Shown: in pieces, positions 53,177-62,650 of the stretch
How the letters are laid out: every line of letters starts with the position of its first letter
How positions within the stretch are numbered: the first letter of the stretch is position 1
Assembly (NCBI RefSeq): GCF_900091955.1
Contig: NZ_FMDF01000157.1
Location: 101,231-165,230 of the forward strand
DNA length: 64,000 nucleotides
From: Streptomyces sp. Ncost-T10-10d
Lineage (GTDB): Bacteria > Actinomycetota > Actinomycetes > Streptomycetales > Streptomycetaceae
Direction of reading: 5' to 3'
Position numbers and translations under genes: made by a program
Notes under the pieces: model-generated
What the model was told of the DNA's origin: nothing
Seen by the model: only the letters and a program-made list of their open reading frames with translations
Database searches by the model: none

Positions 53177-53623
53177 ATTCGACGCCTTCTGGGAGTTGGA
53201 CCCCGCCGCCGTGCTCCAGACCGCGACCACGCCGTGACGTGGTCCCACTGGCGTCGCCGCCACCAAGCACGCGCCCGCCGCTGCCACTACAAGCAGAGCA
53301 TCGCACCTTGCCGGACGACCCGGCAAAGACCGCCCCACCCCCATCCCAGCCCGCTACACTCTCCACCCCCAAGCCGTTGGCCGGCGCTAAGGAAGAATTC
53401 TGGCTGGCGTACTCCCGCGAGCTGACGGGAGAATCCATACCTACCTGGCGAATCGATACGGACATGCCTGCCGCAACCGTGTGAGCGTTGAGCAGACGCA
53501 CTCTTGGTTCGTTCACAGTGAAGATTGACTACGAAATGATGAATTCCATGATCTTGAGAAGAAGATCATGACTGGCATCATCGAATGGGATTGGCACGTT
53601 TCTCTCTTCAGGATATCCAGCGT
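53177..53623. other. Stretch without a recognisable gene
   Basis: A plus-strand frame ending at 53484 reads GAKEEFWLAYSRELTGESIP, which looks protein-like but lacks a start; it may be a gene tail cut by the IS element. The GC content falls after about 53500. Confidence 0.35.
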
Positions 53624-54985
53624 TCAGCTCGTCGGGGTATTACCCGACATGGAGAGGCCAGGGAATAGGGAGACCTCCGCTGTCCGCTGCAAGTAGTCAG
53701 CCCCGGATGTGCCGCCGGTTCCAGGTGCGGAGCCGATGATTTTCAGTGTTATTCCCCAGTGAGTGCGCTTCGACATGTGCCAGCTGGCATCGAGGCGCCG
53801 CATGCTCTCCTTCAGCCTGGTGACGTTCTGCGAGGGAAGTTCAGACAACTGTCGCTCCAAAACTTCTTGTAGTGTTTCGCCTTCGAGAACGAGAAACGGC
53901 GCTTGAGGAGAAAGTGAGCCGGGATCTCGCGGTGCGCTCAGCGACTCCACCCGTCGATACGAGGTGGATTGAACGGCGCTCCTGCCGTTGGTTTTCTCGC
54001 GGATGACGGCGAATGCCTCGCGTGGCATCGTGGTCAGGACGCGGAAGAGCGCAGGCGTGGCCTCAAGCCGATTCGCCGCGTCGCTCAGTTCGTCGCGGCA
54101 ACCTTCGGCATCACCGTTGTCCAGGGCGGTGATGGCACGTTCGAGGCAGCGGCCGATGTGGACGTACAAGCCCTCGAAGATCTGAATGATCCTGATGAAC
54201 ATCTGTTCGTCATGAAGCCGGGTCACAGGCAGCATCGTGGCTTCCACGAGGCGCCGGACGGGCTGCTCGATCTGATCGGCCGCTGCCGAGACGGCCCTGG
54301 ACGCGGCAGCCGTCAGGGCTTCATCTCCCTTGAGTACGTCCGCCGTGGCGAATGGACCGGCCTTGCCCTCGAACTTCTCTCCCCAGGCGGGTGCGAGAGC
54401 GTTCATGCTTCTCAGAAGCTGGTAGGCCGCGCGTGCCCTGGTCCGCTGCCGTCGGCTGGGCTCGGCGGCGAGAGCAGATGTTTCGGTGGAGAGCAGGTCC
54501 ACGGCAAGAGCGGCCATGATGGTGTCTGACAGGATGTCGCCCTTTTCTCCTTCCGACCGTTCCCTCATCCCGTCGTAGAGGTGGGTGCCCACGTAGGTGT
54601 GGTAATCACCGTCCTCCTGGTCGAAAGTGAGACGCAACCAGGAGGACAGCGGCGGCGTGCTCACCCCCTCGTCCTCAGGTGGTGCGGTGCTCTGCACCGA
54701 GGCGTGGAGATCGCGCAATTTGGCGATGAGAGCAGGGTGCGCGTCGCCTCGCCCCACACACCGAAAGTGCTCGATGACGTCCCCAAAGGGGAATTTCTCG
54801 GTTCTCAGCCGGTAGGACCCTTTGGAGTCAGCCGCACTGCACCATTCTTCGACTGCGTGCAGGGCACGAGTTCCAACGGTATCGGTGAATTCGGCCTGCA
54901 CTGCATGCTGGCTCAGGGCCGCCACGCCGATACGGCCAAGCAATGGTCCGGCAGGTCCTAATTCTTTCGGTACGTTTGCACTCAT
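53624..54985 (-). CDS. Divergent tryptophan-2,3-dioxygenase-family protein
   Basis: A 453-residue protein; the first ~240 residues are unrecognised. The rest follows the TDO haem fold: QMFIRIIQIFEGLYVHIGRC (about 262), ALFRVLTTMPREAFAVIREK, SAVQSTSYRRVESL (about 336), and THWGITLKIIGSAPGTGGTS GADYLQRTA (about 408-436). His409 matches the haem-ligand His and Arg344 the substrate-carboxylate Arg. The FIxxHQ active-site His is Ile267, so activity may differ from tryptophan cleavage. ATG 54985 follows TGAGG. Codon use is less GC-biased than its neighbours, consistent with transfer. Confidence 0.7.
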   Translation of the reverse strand: MSANVPKELGPAGPLLGRIGVAALSQHAVQAEFTDTVGTRALHAVEEWCSAADSKGSYRLRTEKFPFGDVIEHFRCVGRGDAHPALIAKLRDLHASVQSTAPPEDEGVSTPPLSSWLRLTFDQEDGDYHTYVGTHLYDGMRERSEGEKGDILSDTIMAALAVDLLSTETSALAAEPSRRQRTRARAAYQLLRSMNALAPAWGEKFEGKAGPFATADVLKGDEALTAAASRAVSAAADQIEQPVRRLVEATMLPVTRLHDEQMFIRIIQIFEGLYVHIGRCLERAITALDNGDAEGCRDELSDAANRLEATPALFRVLTTMPREAFAVIREKTNGRSAVQSTSYRRVESLSAPRDPGSLSPQAPFLVLEGETLQEVLERQLSELPSQNVTRLKESMRRLDASWHMSKRTHWGITLKIIGSAPGTGGTSGADYLQRTAEVSLFPGLSMSGNTPTS

Positions 54986-55194
54986 AATTCGCCTCATTTC
55001 AGCGAACGCTACCGTCTGTGAACAGCCTGAATCTGTCGATCGTTTCCTCGGCGTTCGCCATTCTCAGCGCGGCTCATGGCCTCGATGAGGCACTTGGGGC
55101 GCATATCGGTCCAATTGGCAAGGCTTGGTTTCGGAATCGCGTGGTCAATCTCGACGTCGATACAGGTCCGCGCGGGGTGAGCGAACGGTCCGCT

Positions 55195-55735
55195 TCACAG
55201 GCCCGCGGTGAGGGCGGCGGTGAACGGCGTCTTCCCGCACGTAGGTGCCCGTGGCGGCGTAGTGGTCAAGTGTGTGGCGGGTCTGGGCGAGCATGGGTTG
55301 GGCGGGGCAGTGTTCGGCGTCGGGCCAGCCGGGGACGGCGCCGAGTGCACCGAGGTGGGCGAGGTCGAAGAGCGAGGTGTCGGAGACGATGAGGTCGTCG
55401 GTGCCGCGGATCCAGCCGATGGACGGTTTGCGGTCGATTCGGTGCAGGTCGTCGGTACGGAAGTGGGTGGGGGCCATGGCGTTGAGGTCACCTCGGGGAC
55501 CGGGGCGGTGCCACGGTAGGACGGTGCGGTGGACCTTCCTATGGGGTGAGCAGTCACAGATCGGGGTGGGAGCGTGTGTGGTGTCGCCATCTGCTGGGGA
55601 TGAGACGGGCAGCGGCGCGCCCTGCATCTCGGCCGGGCGCTCGACGCCGAAGTACTCCAGGAGCGTGGGTGCCAGGTTGATGGTCTGCACGAGGGTGTTG
55701 CGCCGCTCGCCCGCGCTCCCCGCGCGCGGGGACCG
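55195..55735 (-). pseudogene. Sulfatase, C-terminal remnant
   Basis: The minus strand near 55700-55615 reads TLVQTINLAPTLLEYFGVER PAEMQGAPL, a typical block of the arylsulfatase C-terminal half, followed by TDDLIVSDTSLFDLAHLGAL. The catalytic Cys/Ser region is absent and the frame is broken upstream. Confidence 0.65.
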
Positions 55736-55754
55736 GTTGGCATGGCGCAGGATG

Positions 55755-55921
55755 TTCCGCGCTCGAAACCACGCTCCGCCGGGATCGCGCTGCGGATCCC
55801 GCCGCTGAAGCTGTGCACCGACAACGGGGCGTTGATCGCAGCCGTCGGTGAACTGCTGGTCCGGGCGGGAGCCGAGCCAGCCCCGCTGGATGTGTCCATC
55901 GGACCCGTCCGTGCCCCTTGA
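55755..55921 (+). pseudogene. tsaD-like C-terminal fragment
   Basis: The plus strand gives LRIPPLKLCTDNGALIAAVG ELLVRAGAEP, ending at TGA 55919-55921. CTDNGAMIA is the C-terminal hallmark of TsaD, the tRNA threonylcarbamoyltransferase. Only ~50 residues remain. An active copy must exist elsewhere. Confidence 0.6.
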
Positions 55922-56084
55922 GTACGCCGTCCTACGCCGGGTCACCACGAACTCGGAGTCCTGCTCGACAGTGAGTGGCGATTCCGGATCACCGGGGCCC
56001 GGCTGATCGGACTGAGCCGCCGGGAGCAGTTCCCAGTGCTTCCGCCCCGGTCCTACGGCGTGGCAAGGAGCAACTGGAGTGCCG

Positions 56085-56398
56085 TTTGGTGCGAACCGGA
56101 CGCCGCCGTCATCGCGATCCACAGATTCACGTCCGATGCTCAGCAGTAACTCGACGACCGAGGCGCGGTCGGGGGCCGTAGGGTCGTCGGCCAGCGCGAA
56201 CAGGAATGGCAGACTCGCCGCCATGCACGCGTACACGGCGCCCTGGTGATGGGCCGCACTGTAGAAATCGCCGAGTGCCCTCTTTCGAACCTCGGGGTCG
56301 GGTGAGGCCATCGCCCGGAGCCACACCGGAACGTCGACGGCCGCGCCGCACGCATGGCTCATCGACGACCAGTCGATGCTGTCCAAGTAGTTGATCAT
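56085..56398 (-). pseudogene. HEAT-like repeat protein, N-terminal remnant
   Basis: From ATG 56398 the frame reads INYLDSIDWSSMSHACGAAV, DVPVWLRAMASPDPEVRKRA and PFLFALADDPTAPDRASVVE, resembling HEAT-repeat proteins common in Streptomyces. The family likeness stops near 56085 while the frame runs on without a proper end. Confidence 0.55.
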
Positions 56399-56545
56399 GC
56401 ACGGCACTCTGCCGCAGGGCACTGACACCATCTCACGGGACTTCGCGGACACGGCCGACCGGGCGCCCGGGAGGGTAACGACCTGGTCCCCGATAGAGGG
56501 CCGGGAGCAGGGCGGGCTTCTGGTGCGAACTGACAACATGGGCTC

Positions 56546-57013
56546 ATGGATGATGCAGGGGGCCTCGGTGAGTTCGTTGTGCGCCGCGCGAGTGAGTCGG
56601 AGTGGGACGCGCTGGTTGAAATCGACGCGGTCGCGGTCGAAGGTGACGTCGGGCGACGGGCGAGCATTCGAAGGTGGTGCCGGCAGGGCCTGGCGGTCGT
56701 AGCAGAAGACGCGTCTGACCTGCTCGGCTACTGCGTGGTTGAGTACACGTTTTTCGAACAGGGCTTCGTCACGATGTTGATGGTGGCCCCATCGGCCCGC
56801 GGCAGAGGCGTTGGTCATGGGCTGCTGGACGCCGTGGCCGCCTCGTGCACAACTCCGAAACTGTTCACCTCGACCAACGTCTCCAACCAGCCCATGCAGC
56901 GACTGCTCCAACGGGCCGGATGGAGCCCGGTCGGCCTTCTCCACGGCCTCGACGAGGGCGATCCCGAGCTGTTCTACCTCTGCCGACCGCAGACCGGGCG
57001 GATGTACCCGTGA
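56546..57013 (+). CDS. GNAT-family acetyltransferase
   Basis: A 155-residue protein with the GNAT core GYCVVEYTFFEQGFVTMLMV and the acetyl-CoA loop ARGRGVGHGLLDA near residue 85, then SNQPMQRLLQRAGWSPVG. Complete length. The ribosome site is weak. Acceptor unknown. Confidence 0.85.
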   Translation: MDDAGGLGEFVVRRASESEWDALVEIDAVAVEGDVGRRASIRRWCRQGLAVVAEDASDLLGYCVVEYTFFEQGFVTMLMVAPSARGRGVGHGLLDAVAASCTTPKLFTSTNVSNQPMQRLLQRAGWSPVGLLHGLDEGDPELFYLCRPQTGRMYP

Positions 57014-57057
57014 TCGGCGACCCGCGACCTGAGGCGGACCGCATGGGTTCATGGGAT

Positions 57058-57324
57058 GTGCCGTCCCAATGGGCCCGTGCGGCTTTGTCTCATCCTGGCT
57101 TCTGTGGCGTCTCCCGTACGCATCTCGGCGATCTGATGGAGGAGTTGGCAGGCCCTTGGCTTGCCCGGTGTGAGTCTGCGCTGCGTGAGCGACGTGGCGC
57201 CGAGCGGCAGCGGGACGCTGATGCCCGGAACGAAGCACGACCACCGGCGGCATCGGCGCCGACCACGACCTCGTACGGCGCCACTGGCCGGAGCGCATGG
57301 GCACACCTCCCGCCCGCTCGGTGA
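57058..57324 (+). pseudogene. IS5/DDE-4 transposase, N-terminal remnant
   Basis: GTG 57058 opens PSQWARAALSHPGFCGVSRT HLGDLMEELAGPWLARCESA, the conserved N-terminus of a Streptomyces DDE-4 transposase, then drifts off after about 57210. 57325-57601 shows no gene. Confidence 0.72.
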
Positions 57325-57601
57325 CCAGCGTCCGGCAGGAGACCACGACACCGGAGGCAGAGAAACAGGTCGTCGGTGGCAGCCCGATCACGCACCAGCG
57401 CCGATCGGGGCCGCCGTTATGAGTACGCCAGTCCGCCGATCACGCCCCCTGGGCCATGCCGGTGGGCGGAGCTCCTTGCGGGACAAGCTGTCTTGGACGA
57501 CTGCCTGTACCGACGAGCTCCGTTGCTCCACGTTGGAAGCCCCGTCAACGTCCTTGCGTGACCTGCGGAATCGCTAACTACCCGGCCCTGGGGCAAGCCC
57601 C

Positions 57602-60385
57602 CTATCTGCTGGTCTCCGCGCCGTCCTCCGCCTCCGCCTGTGACCGGTCACCCGACTCGGCCGTACCGCTCAGCGTGGCCCCCAGCCGGATCACTCCCTC
57701 GGCCCTGACCAGCGATGTGCCGTGGGCGTCCACTTGACGCATCAGTGGTGTCATCAGGGGTAGTCCGGAAGGCGGCTGGTCCGTGCCCACGGCAACGTGC
57801 AGCCGGGCCATGAACCGGGCGAGGCCGGCAGGGCTGGCCGGGTTGTCCGGGTCGCCCGCGTACCGCTCGGCCCCGGCCATCGCGGCTTCCGACTCCTGCA
57901 CGCGTCCGGTGGCTCGCAGCACGAGTGCCAGCAGCACCCCCGACATGTGAAGGCGTCGGTGGCTGTTGGTGGCCTCCGCCCAGCGGAGTGCGGCGCGCAG
58001 GTCCGCCTCCGCCTCCGCGTAGTTGCCTACCAGACATGAAAGCCAGGCCCGGGTGTGCAGCGCCCTGGCCCGGTACTCGGGTTGGCCGGCTTCCGCTGCC
58101 CTGTGGGCGGCCGATCCGGCGAGCCGGCAAGCCTCGTCGTAGTGGCCACGGCTCGGGAAGAGGCTGCAGACCGCGATCAGCATCAACAGGTCCACGGCTG
58201 TCCGCAGGGCCTCGGGGACCGACGCCAGCGACTGCTCCACGGCAGCGGTCAGCACGGCGTGCTCCGCGCGGAACCAGGTCCGGGCCTGATCGGTGTCCGC
58301 GAAGGCGATGCCCGTATGGTCCGCCGGGTGGAGCCAGGCGGGGGAGGGGGCGTTGTCCGGCAGAGCCGTGCGTGCGACGTGGACCGCGCTGCCGTAGAGG
58401 AGGGCCAGGACCCGGCGCAGCGCCTCCGTCCGGTCCTCGGCGCGCTCCGTGGATTCGGCGTGGCCTTGGCCGTAGAGCCGGAGCAGGTCATGCAGGCGAT
58501 AGCGGCCCGGGGCGGGGGATTCCAGCATCCCGGCGTCGACCAGGGCCTCGGTGAGGTTCTCGGCCGCGTGCTCCTCCGTGCCGAGAAGAGCGGCGGCGAC
58601 CGGCAGCGGCAGGTCGGGGGCGTCGAGGAGGGACAGGAAACGAAAGGCCCGGGCCAGGTCGGGGGTCAGGGCGTCGTAGCCGAGCCGGAAAGCGGACTCC
58701 ACCATGTGGTCGCCGTGGCTCAGTTCGTCCAGTAACACACGGGTGTCGGTCAGCCGCGCGCCGAAGGCGCGCAGGCTTTGGCGGGGGAGGGCGGCGAGGC
58801 GGGCACCGACAATGCGCACGGCGAGCGGCAGGCGGCCGCAGGAGTCGAGCAGGTCCCGGGCGGCTTCGGGCTCCGCGGCCACTCGTGCGGCGCCCGCGAG
58901 CGTGCCGAGTAACGACAGCGCCTCGGCCTCGGTGAAAATGTCCACGGCGAAGGAGCGGGCGCCGGGTACGGCGAGATGAGGAGCCCGGGTGGTGACAAGT
59001 ACCGCCGAACCAGCGGTGCCGGGCAGGAGCGGGCGGACCTGGGCGGCGTCACGGGCGTCGTCCAGGACGAGCAGCACACGACGGTCGGCGAGCAGGGTGC
59101 GCAGCAGCGCTGCCCGCTCTTCCCTGTCCAGCGGCAGCCGGTCGGGCGGGGTGCCGAGCGCACAGAGGAGATCGGCGAGCACACCGGCCGGATCCGCCGG
59201 ATGGGAGCCTGCGCGCAGGCCGACGTACAGTCGGCCGTCGGGGAAGGCTTCGCGCAGGCCGTGTGCCACATGGACGGCGAGCGCGGTCTTGCCGACGCCG
59301 CCGATGCCGGCCACGGTCGCGATGACGACGGCCCGGCTGTGCCCGGGGCGGGCCTGGAGCAGGTGCGCCTTTATCTCCTCGACGAGACGGCCACGCCCCG
59401 TGAAGTACCCGATGTCGGAAGGCAGCGGTGCAGCGGTCATCTCCCCGCTGCCCCGCAGGGGGCCGACGATCGCGGGTGCGCCGGGCCGCCGGTCCGCGCC
59501 CATGGACGACTGTCGCTGGAGCCCGAAGGCGCCTGCCAGCTGGTCCGGGCGGAGGGGCGGGGCCGCGGGACGGACGTCGGTGCCCACGGGCCACGCGGGG
59601 GAATGCACCGTGTGTCCCGCGCGGAGTCCGCGGTGCAGTTCCGTCAATTCCGCTGACGGCCTCGTCCCCAGTTCCCGCTCCAGCAACTTGTGCGCCTCGT
59701 CGTACACACGAGCGGCATCTGCCTGGCGTCCGGCGCGCTGCAGCGCCAGCATGAGCAGCCCGTGCGACCGCTCCCGTAAGGGGAACTCCTTTACCATCTC
59801 CGGTAGTTCGGCCACGGCCTCCTCGTGCCGTCCCAGTTCGACGGCCGCGGCGTACAGGTCTTCGCGCGCCGCCACCAGGCACTCGGCCAACTGCTTGCGG
59901 TGGTGCTCGGCCCAGGGCCCTGGCACCCCCGCCAGAGCGATGCCCCGCCAGCGTCCGACCGCACGTGACAGCCGCTCATACACGGCCTCGGCAGAATCGC
60001 GCCGGTCCGCGGTCTCGTGCGCGAACACCTCGGTGTCCACGTCCACCGCCGGCTCCAGGAACCGGTAGCCGCCCTCCTCGGCGACGATCGACCGGCTTCT
60101 GGACCGCGCGGGCCGGTCCGGTTCCAGGGCCGCGCGCAACTGGGAGACATATGTGCGTACGGCCGAGGACGCGCAGCGCGGCGCGGCAGCCGATCCCCAC
60201 ACCCCGTCCACCAACTGCCCGACCGTGACGATGTGCCCACGCCGCAGCACCAGTATCGCGAACACCGCCTGCTGCTGCGGCGGTCCGAGCGCTATCCGCT
60301 CACCGCCACGCCTTGCACCGACCGGCCCCAGCAGACGCACCGTCAGGTGCTCCGACGTTGCCTGTGCCTGTTCAAACCCCCGCAT
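57602..60385 (-). CDS. AfsR/SARP-family regulator 2
   Basis: A 927-residue protein: winged helix (about 14-105, LTVRLLGPVGARRGGERIAL), activation domain (about 115-260), NB-ARC ATPase with P-loop GIGGVGKTA near residue 360 and RRVLLVLDDARDA, then TPRs. Three Leu codons are TTA: 492 (58910-58912), 551 (58733-58735) and the one at 59777-59779. It is therefore a strong candidate for bldA control. Divergent from the PI-PLC/lectin gene. Confidence 0.92.
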   Translation of the reverse strand: MRGFEQAQATSEHLTVRLLGPVGARRGGERIALGPPQQQAVFAILVLRRGHIVTVGQLVDGVWGSAAAPRCASSAVRTYVSQLRAALEPDRPARSRSRSIVAEEGGYRFLEPAVDVDTEVFAHETADRRDSAEAVYERLSRAVGRWRGIALAGVPGPWAEHHRKQLAECLVAAREDLYAAAVELGRHEEAVAELPEMVKEFPLRERSHGLLMLALQRAGRQADAARVYDEAHKLLERELGTRPSAELTELHRGLRAGHTVHSPAWPVGTDVRPAAPPLRPDQLAGAFGLQRQSSMGADRRPGAPAIVGPLRGSGEMTAAPLPSDIGYFTGRGRLVEEIKAHLLQARPGHSRAVVIATVAGIGGVGKTALAVHVAHGLREAFPDGRLYVGLRAGSHPADPAGVLADLLCALGTPPDRLPLDREERAALLRTLLADRRVLLVLDDARDAAQVRPLLPGTAGSAVLVTTRAPHLAVPGARSFAVDIFTEAEALSLLGTLAGAARVAAEPEAARDLLDSCGRLPLAVRIVGARLAALPRQSLRAFGARLTDTRVLLDELSHGDHMVESAFRLGYDALTPDLARAFRFLSLLDAPDLPLPVAAALLGTEEHAAENLTEALVDAGMLESPAPGRYRLHDLLRLYGQGHAESTERAEDRTEALRRVLALLYGSAVHVARTALPDNAPSPAWLHPADHTGIAFADTDQARTWFRAEHAVLTAAVEQSLASVPEALRTAVDLLMLIAVCSLFPSRGHYDEACRLAGSAAHRAAEAGQPEYRARALHTRAWLSCLVGNYAEAEADLRAALRWAEATNSHRRLHMSGVLLALVLRATGRVQESEAAMAGAERYAGDPDNPASPAGLARFMARLHVAVGTDQPPSGLPLMTPLMRQVDAHGTSLVRAEGVIRLGATLSGTAESGDRSQAEAEDGAETSR

Positions 60386-60475
60386 GACCCTACCCCTTGG
60401 CCAGGATGGTAGCCGTGTCCCTTCCCAAGCACGCCCTGGAACACGCCGCCGCCTTCCCGCCGGGTTCTCGCCGCG

Positions 60476-60494
60476 ACGTTCATCGAACGTTGAG
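60476..60494. promoter_or_regulatory. Candidate SARP boxes upstream of the phospholipase gene
   Basis: CGTTCAT (60477) and CGTTGAG (60488) are repeated 11 bases apart, the SARP spacing, and overlap the perfect dyad ACGTTC-ATC-GAACGT (60476-60490). They lie 69 bases before the phospholipase ATG. Confidence 0.5.
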
Positions 60495-60562
60495 CTCTTC
60501 CTGGCAACCCGCGCCGAACCTTGGACAGCCCGCAACGGCACACGACGAAACGGAGCGGATCC

Positions 60563-61900
60563 ATGAACCACACCATCGGCAGATGGAGCAGGGCCGTCCT
60601 CGGCCGCTTCCTGCCCGTACTCGCGTTAGGCGGCCTGCTCTCCGCCGCCCTCACCGCGCCCGCGCACGCCGAACTGCCCGGCGGCGGATGGGGCGAGCGC
60701 CACCTCGACGAGATCACCCTGCTGGCCAGCCACAACGGCTACGCCAACGGACCCGACGGCATGAGCGCGCCGTTCACCAACCAGACGTACTCGCTGCGCG
60801 ACCAGTTGTGGAACCAGGGCGTGCGCGCCACCGAACTCGACGTCTACGACTACGACTACGGCACGGGCGACGACCGCCCGCCCTTCGCGCGCACCGGCCA
60901 TGGCGAGGTGTTCCGCCAGTGGGGCCGCCCGCTGGCCGACCACCTGAGAACCATCGTCGACTTCCTCAACAGCAATCGGCAGGAGGTCTTCGTCCTCACG
61001 CTGGAGGACTACGCCTCCAAGGACCTGTTGGCCAAGGCCTTCGACTCCGTCCCCGGCGCCCGCTCGATGATGTTCGACCCGCGCGCCTGGAGAGTCGACT
61101 CAATCGGCTGGCCCCGGGTCCAGGACATGGTCAATACCAACCAGCGGCTGCTGGTCCTGTCCGGCAAGGTCGACCGGGAGGACATCGGCATCTTCCCTAT
61201 GAGGGACTGGACGATCCAGAACCACTACGACAACGGCATCCGCCAGTGCACCGACCGCAGCGGAGACGGGATATCCGACCCGCTGAACGTCGGAGGGAGG
61301 TACGGCGCGAGCGGACAGCGGGCATTCCAGAAGCTGTTCATCAACAACCAGTTCAGCTCCCGTACCTACGACGACTTCTACCAGACGGCCAAGACGGCCT
61401 GCGAGTCCGCCACGCTCGGGCGCATGCCCAACATGATCTCCACCGACTGGATCGGCTACGACAACCAGGACGCGTGGCGGTTCGTGAACGACACCGACAA
61501 GGGTGTGGGCTGGAACGTGGGCGACCGCGACCTCTGCCTCGACGTGGAGGGAGGCCGCAGCGACAACGGCACTCCCGTACAGATCTACTCGTGCAACTGG
61601 ACCAACTCGCAGGCGTGGAGCCGCGTCCCGATCCTCAAGCAGAACGTGTTCGAGATGCGTGCCTTCGGTAAATGTCTGGACGTGGCCGGCGGGTCCACGG
61701 CCAACGGCACCCGGGTTCAGCTCTACGACTGCAACGGCACCGGTTCGCAGCTCTGGTTGCACGACAACCGCGCCCTGCGCAACCCCATGTCCGGCAAGTG
61801 CCTCGACGTGCCGTCTGGTGACTTCAGCCCGGGGCGCGACCTTCAGCTCTACGACTGCAACGGCACGCCGTCCCAGGCCTGGGACTGGCGCATGGTCTGA
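60563..61900 (+). CDS. Secreted PI-PLC-like phosphodiesterase with ricin-type lectin domain
   Basis: A 445-residue protein with a signal peptide (1-36), a phosphatidylinositol-specific phospholipase C X domain (about 45-300, LDEITLLASHNGYAN with catalytic His57, second-His region partly altered, RATELDVYDYDYG), and a ricin-B lectin domain (about 318-445) with three CLDV...G...NGTPVQ/L-Y-CN repeats. Codon 22 is TTA (60626-60628). Likely acts on glycerophosphoinositides or anchors outside the cell, with the lectin binding glycans. SARP 2 is the likely regulator. Confidence 0.88.
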   Translation: MNHTIGRWSRAVLGRFLPVLALGGLLSAALTAPAHAELPGGGWGERHLDEITLLASHNGYANGPDGMSAPFTNQTYSLRDQLWNQGVRATELDVYDYDYGTGDDRPPFARTGHGEVFRQWGRPLADHLRTIVDFLNSNRQEVFVLTLEDYASKDLLAKAFDSVPGARSMMFDPRAWRVDSIGWPRVQDMVNTNQRLLVLSGKVDREDIGIFPMRDWTIQNHYDNGIRQCTDRSGDGISDPLNVGGRYGASGQRAFQKLFINNQFSSRTYDDFYQTAKTACESATLGRMPNMISTDWIGYDNQDAWRFVNDTDKGVGWNVGDRDLCLDVEGGRSDNGTPVQIYSCNWTNSQAWSRVPILKQNVFEMRAFGKCLDVAGGSTANGTRVQLYDCNGTGSQLWLHDNRALRNPMSGKCLDVPSGDFSPGRDLQLYDCNGTPSQAWDWRMV

Positions 61901-62118
61901 CCCGGTAAGCCCGGCCACCGGTCACGGTCCCGTTGGTCGGGCTCAGCCTGTTCGGCCGACGGTCCGCGGCGCCGGCAGACGGCTGCTCGGCCGCCGGTGT
62001 CCGGGCTGGCTGATGACGCCCACAGGCCGTTCGGGCTCCTGCTGCCGTCACCTCGCCCTGCCCGAGGTGATCAACCGGGTCGGCCGCTGCGCGCAGTACC
62101 GGGTGTTGCGCGTGGACA

Positions 62119-62650
62119 TCACGAACGTCCGGTTCCAGGGTGGACCAGGCACTCCACCGTGCTCGACTGCCCCTGCGAGGCAACCGGGCTTCGCGAGGGA
62201 CCTGCGGCGGCCCGTAGTGTCGGGTCTCCCACACCGCCCGCCCCTGCCCGCCGGTTCTCTGACATTTTCGGGACAGCATCGGCCGACCTCGGTATCAGAA
62301 CTCCAGGAGAGTGCCGGCGACGACGGGGCGGCCGGCGCGCACCCCGGACACCTCTGGCCAGGCGCAGCACCAGAGCTCGGATCGAGCGCACGGTGCGCGG
62401 CCGACCCCCGTGCTTCGGTCTCCTCTGGGCGGCGTGTCGGCGGGCGAACAGGTCGCGGTGCCGGCGCAGCACCGTATCGGGTCGGACCAGTAGCCGGATC
62501 TGCCGGAGTGCCTGCAGCGGAAGGCCATGCAGCAGCGCCACCAGAAGAGTCCGGTCGCTCAGTGGAATCGCACGCGCTGGCCGCTCAGTTGCCACTCCCG
62601 CACCGCAGTCTGATGACGGAGAGCCAGGATCTCAACGTTGTTCTCTCGGT
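62119..62650 (-). pseudogene. Integrase-core transposase, N-terminal remnant
   Basis: The minus strand reads NVEILALRHQTAVREWQ in one frame, then LSDRTLLVALLHGLPLQALR, RLLVRPDTVLRRHRDLFARR and RPRTVRSIRALVLRLAR in another. This matches the helix-turn-helix part of IS3/IS481-like transposases; the rve catalytic core is missing. Confidence 0.72.

Noticed and set aside
55145..57391. A single very long open minus-strand frame (748 codons)
   Set aside because: It runs through several unrelated gene fragments; high GC keeps the frame open by chance.
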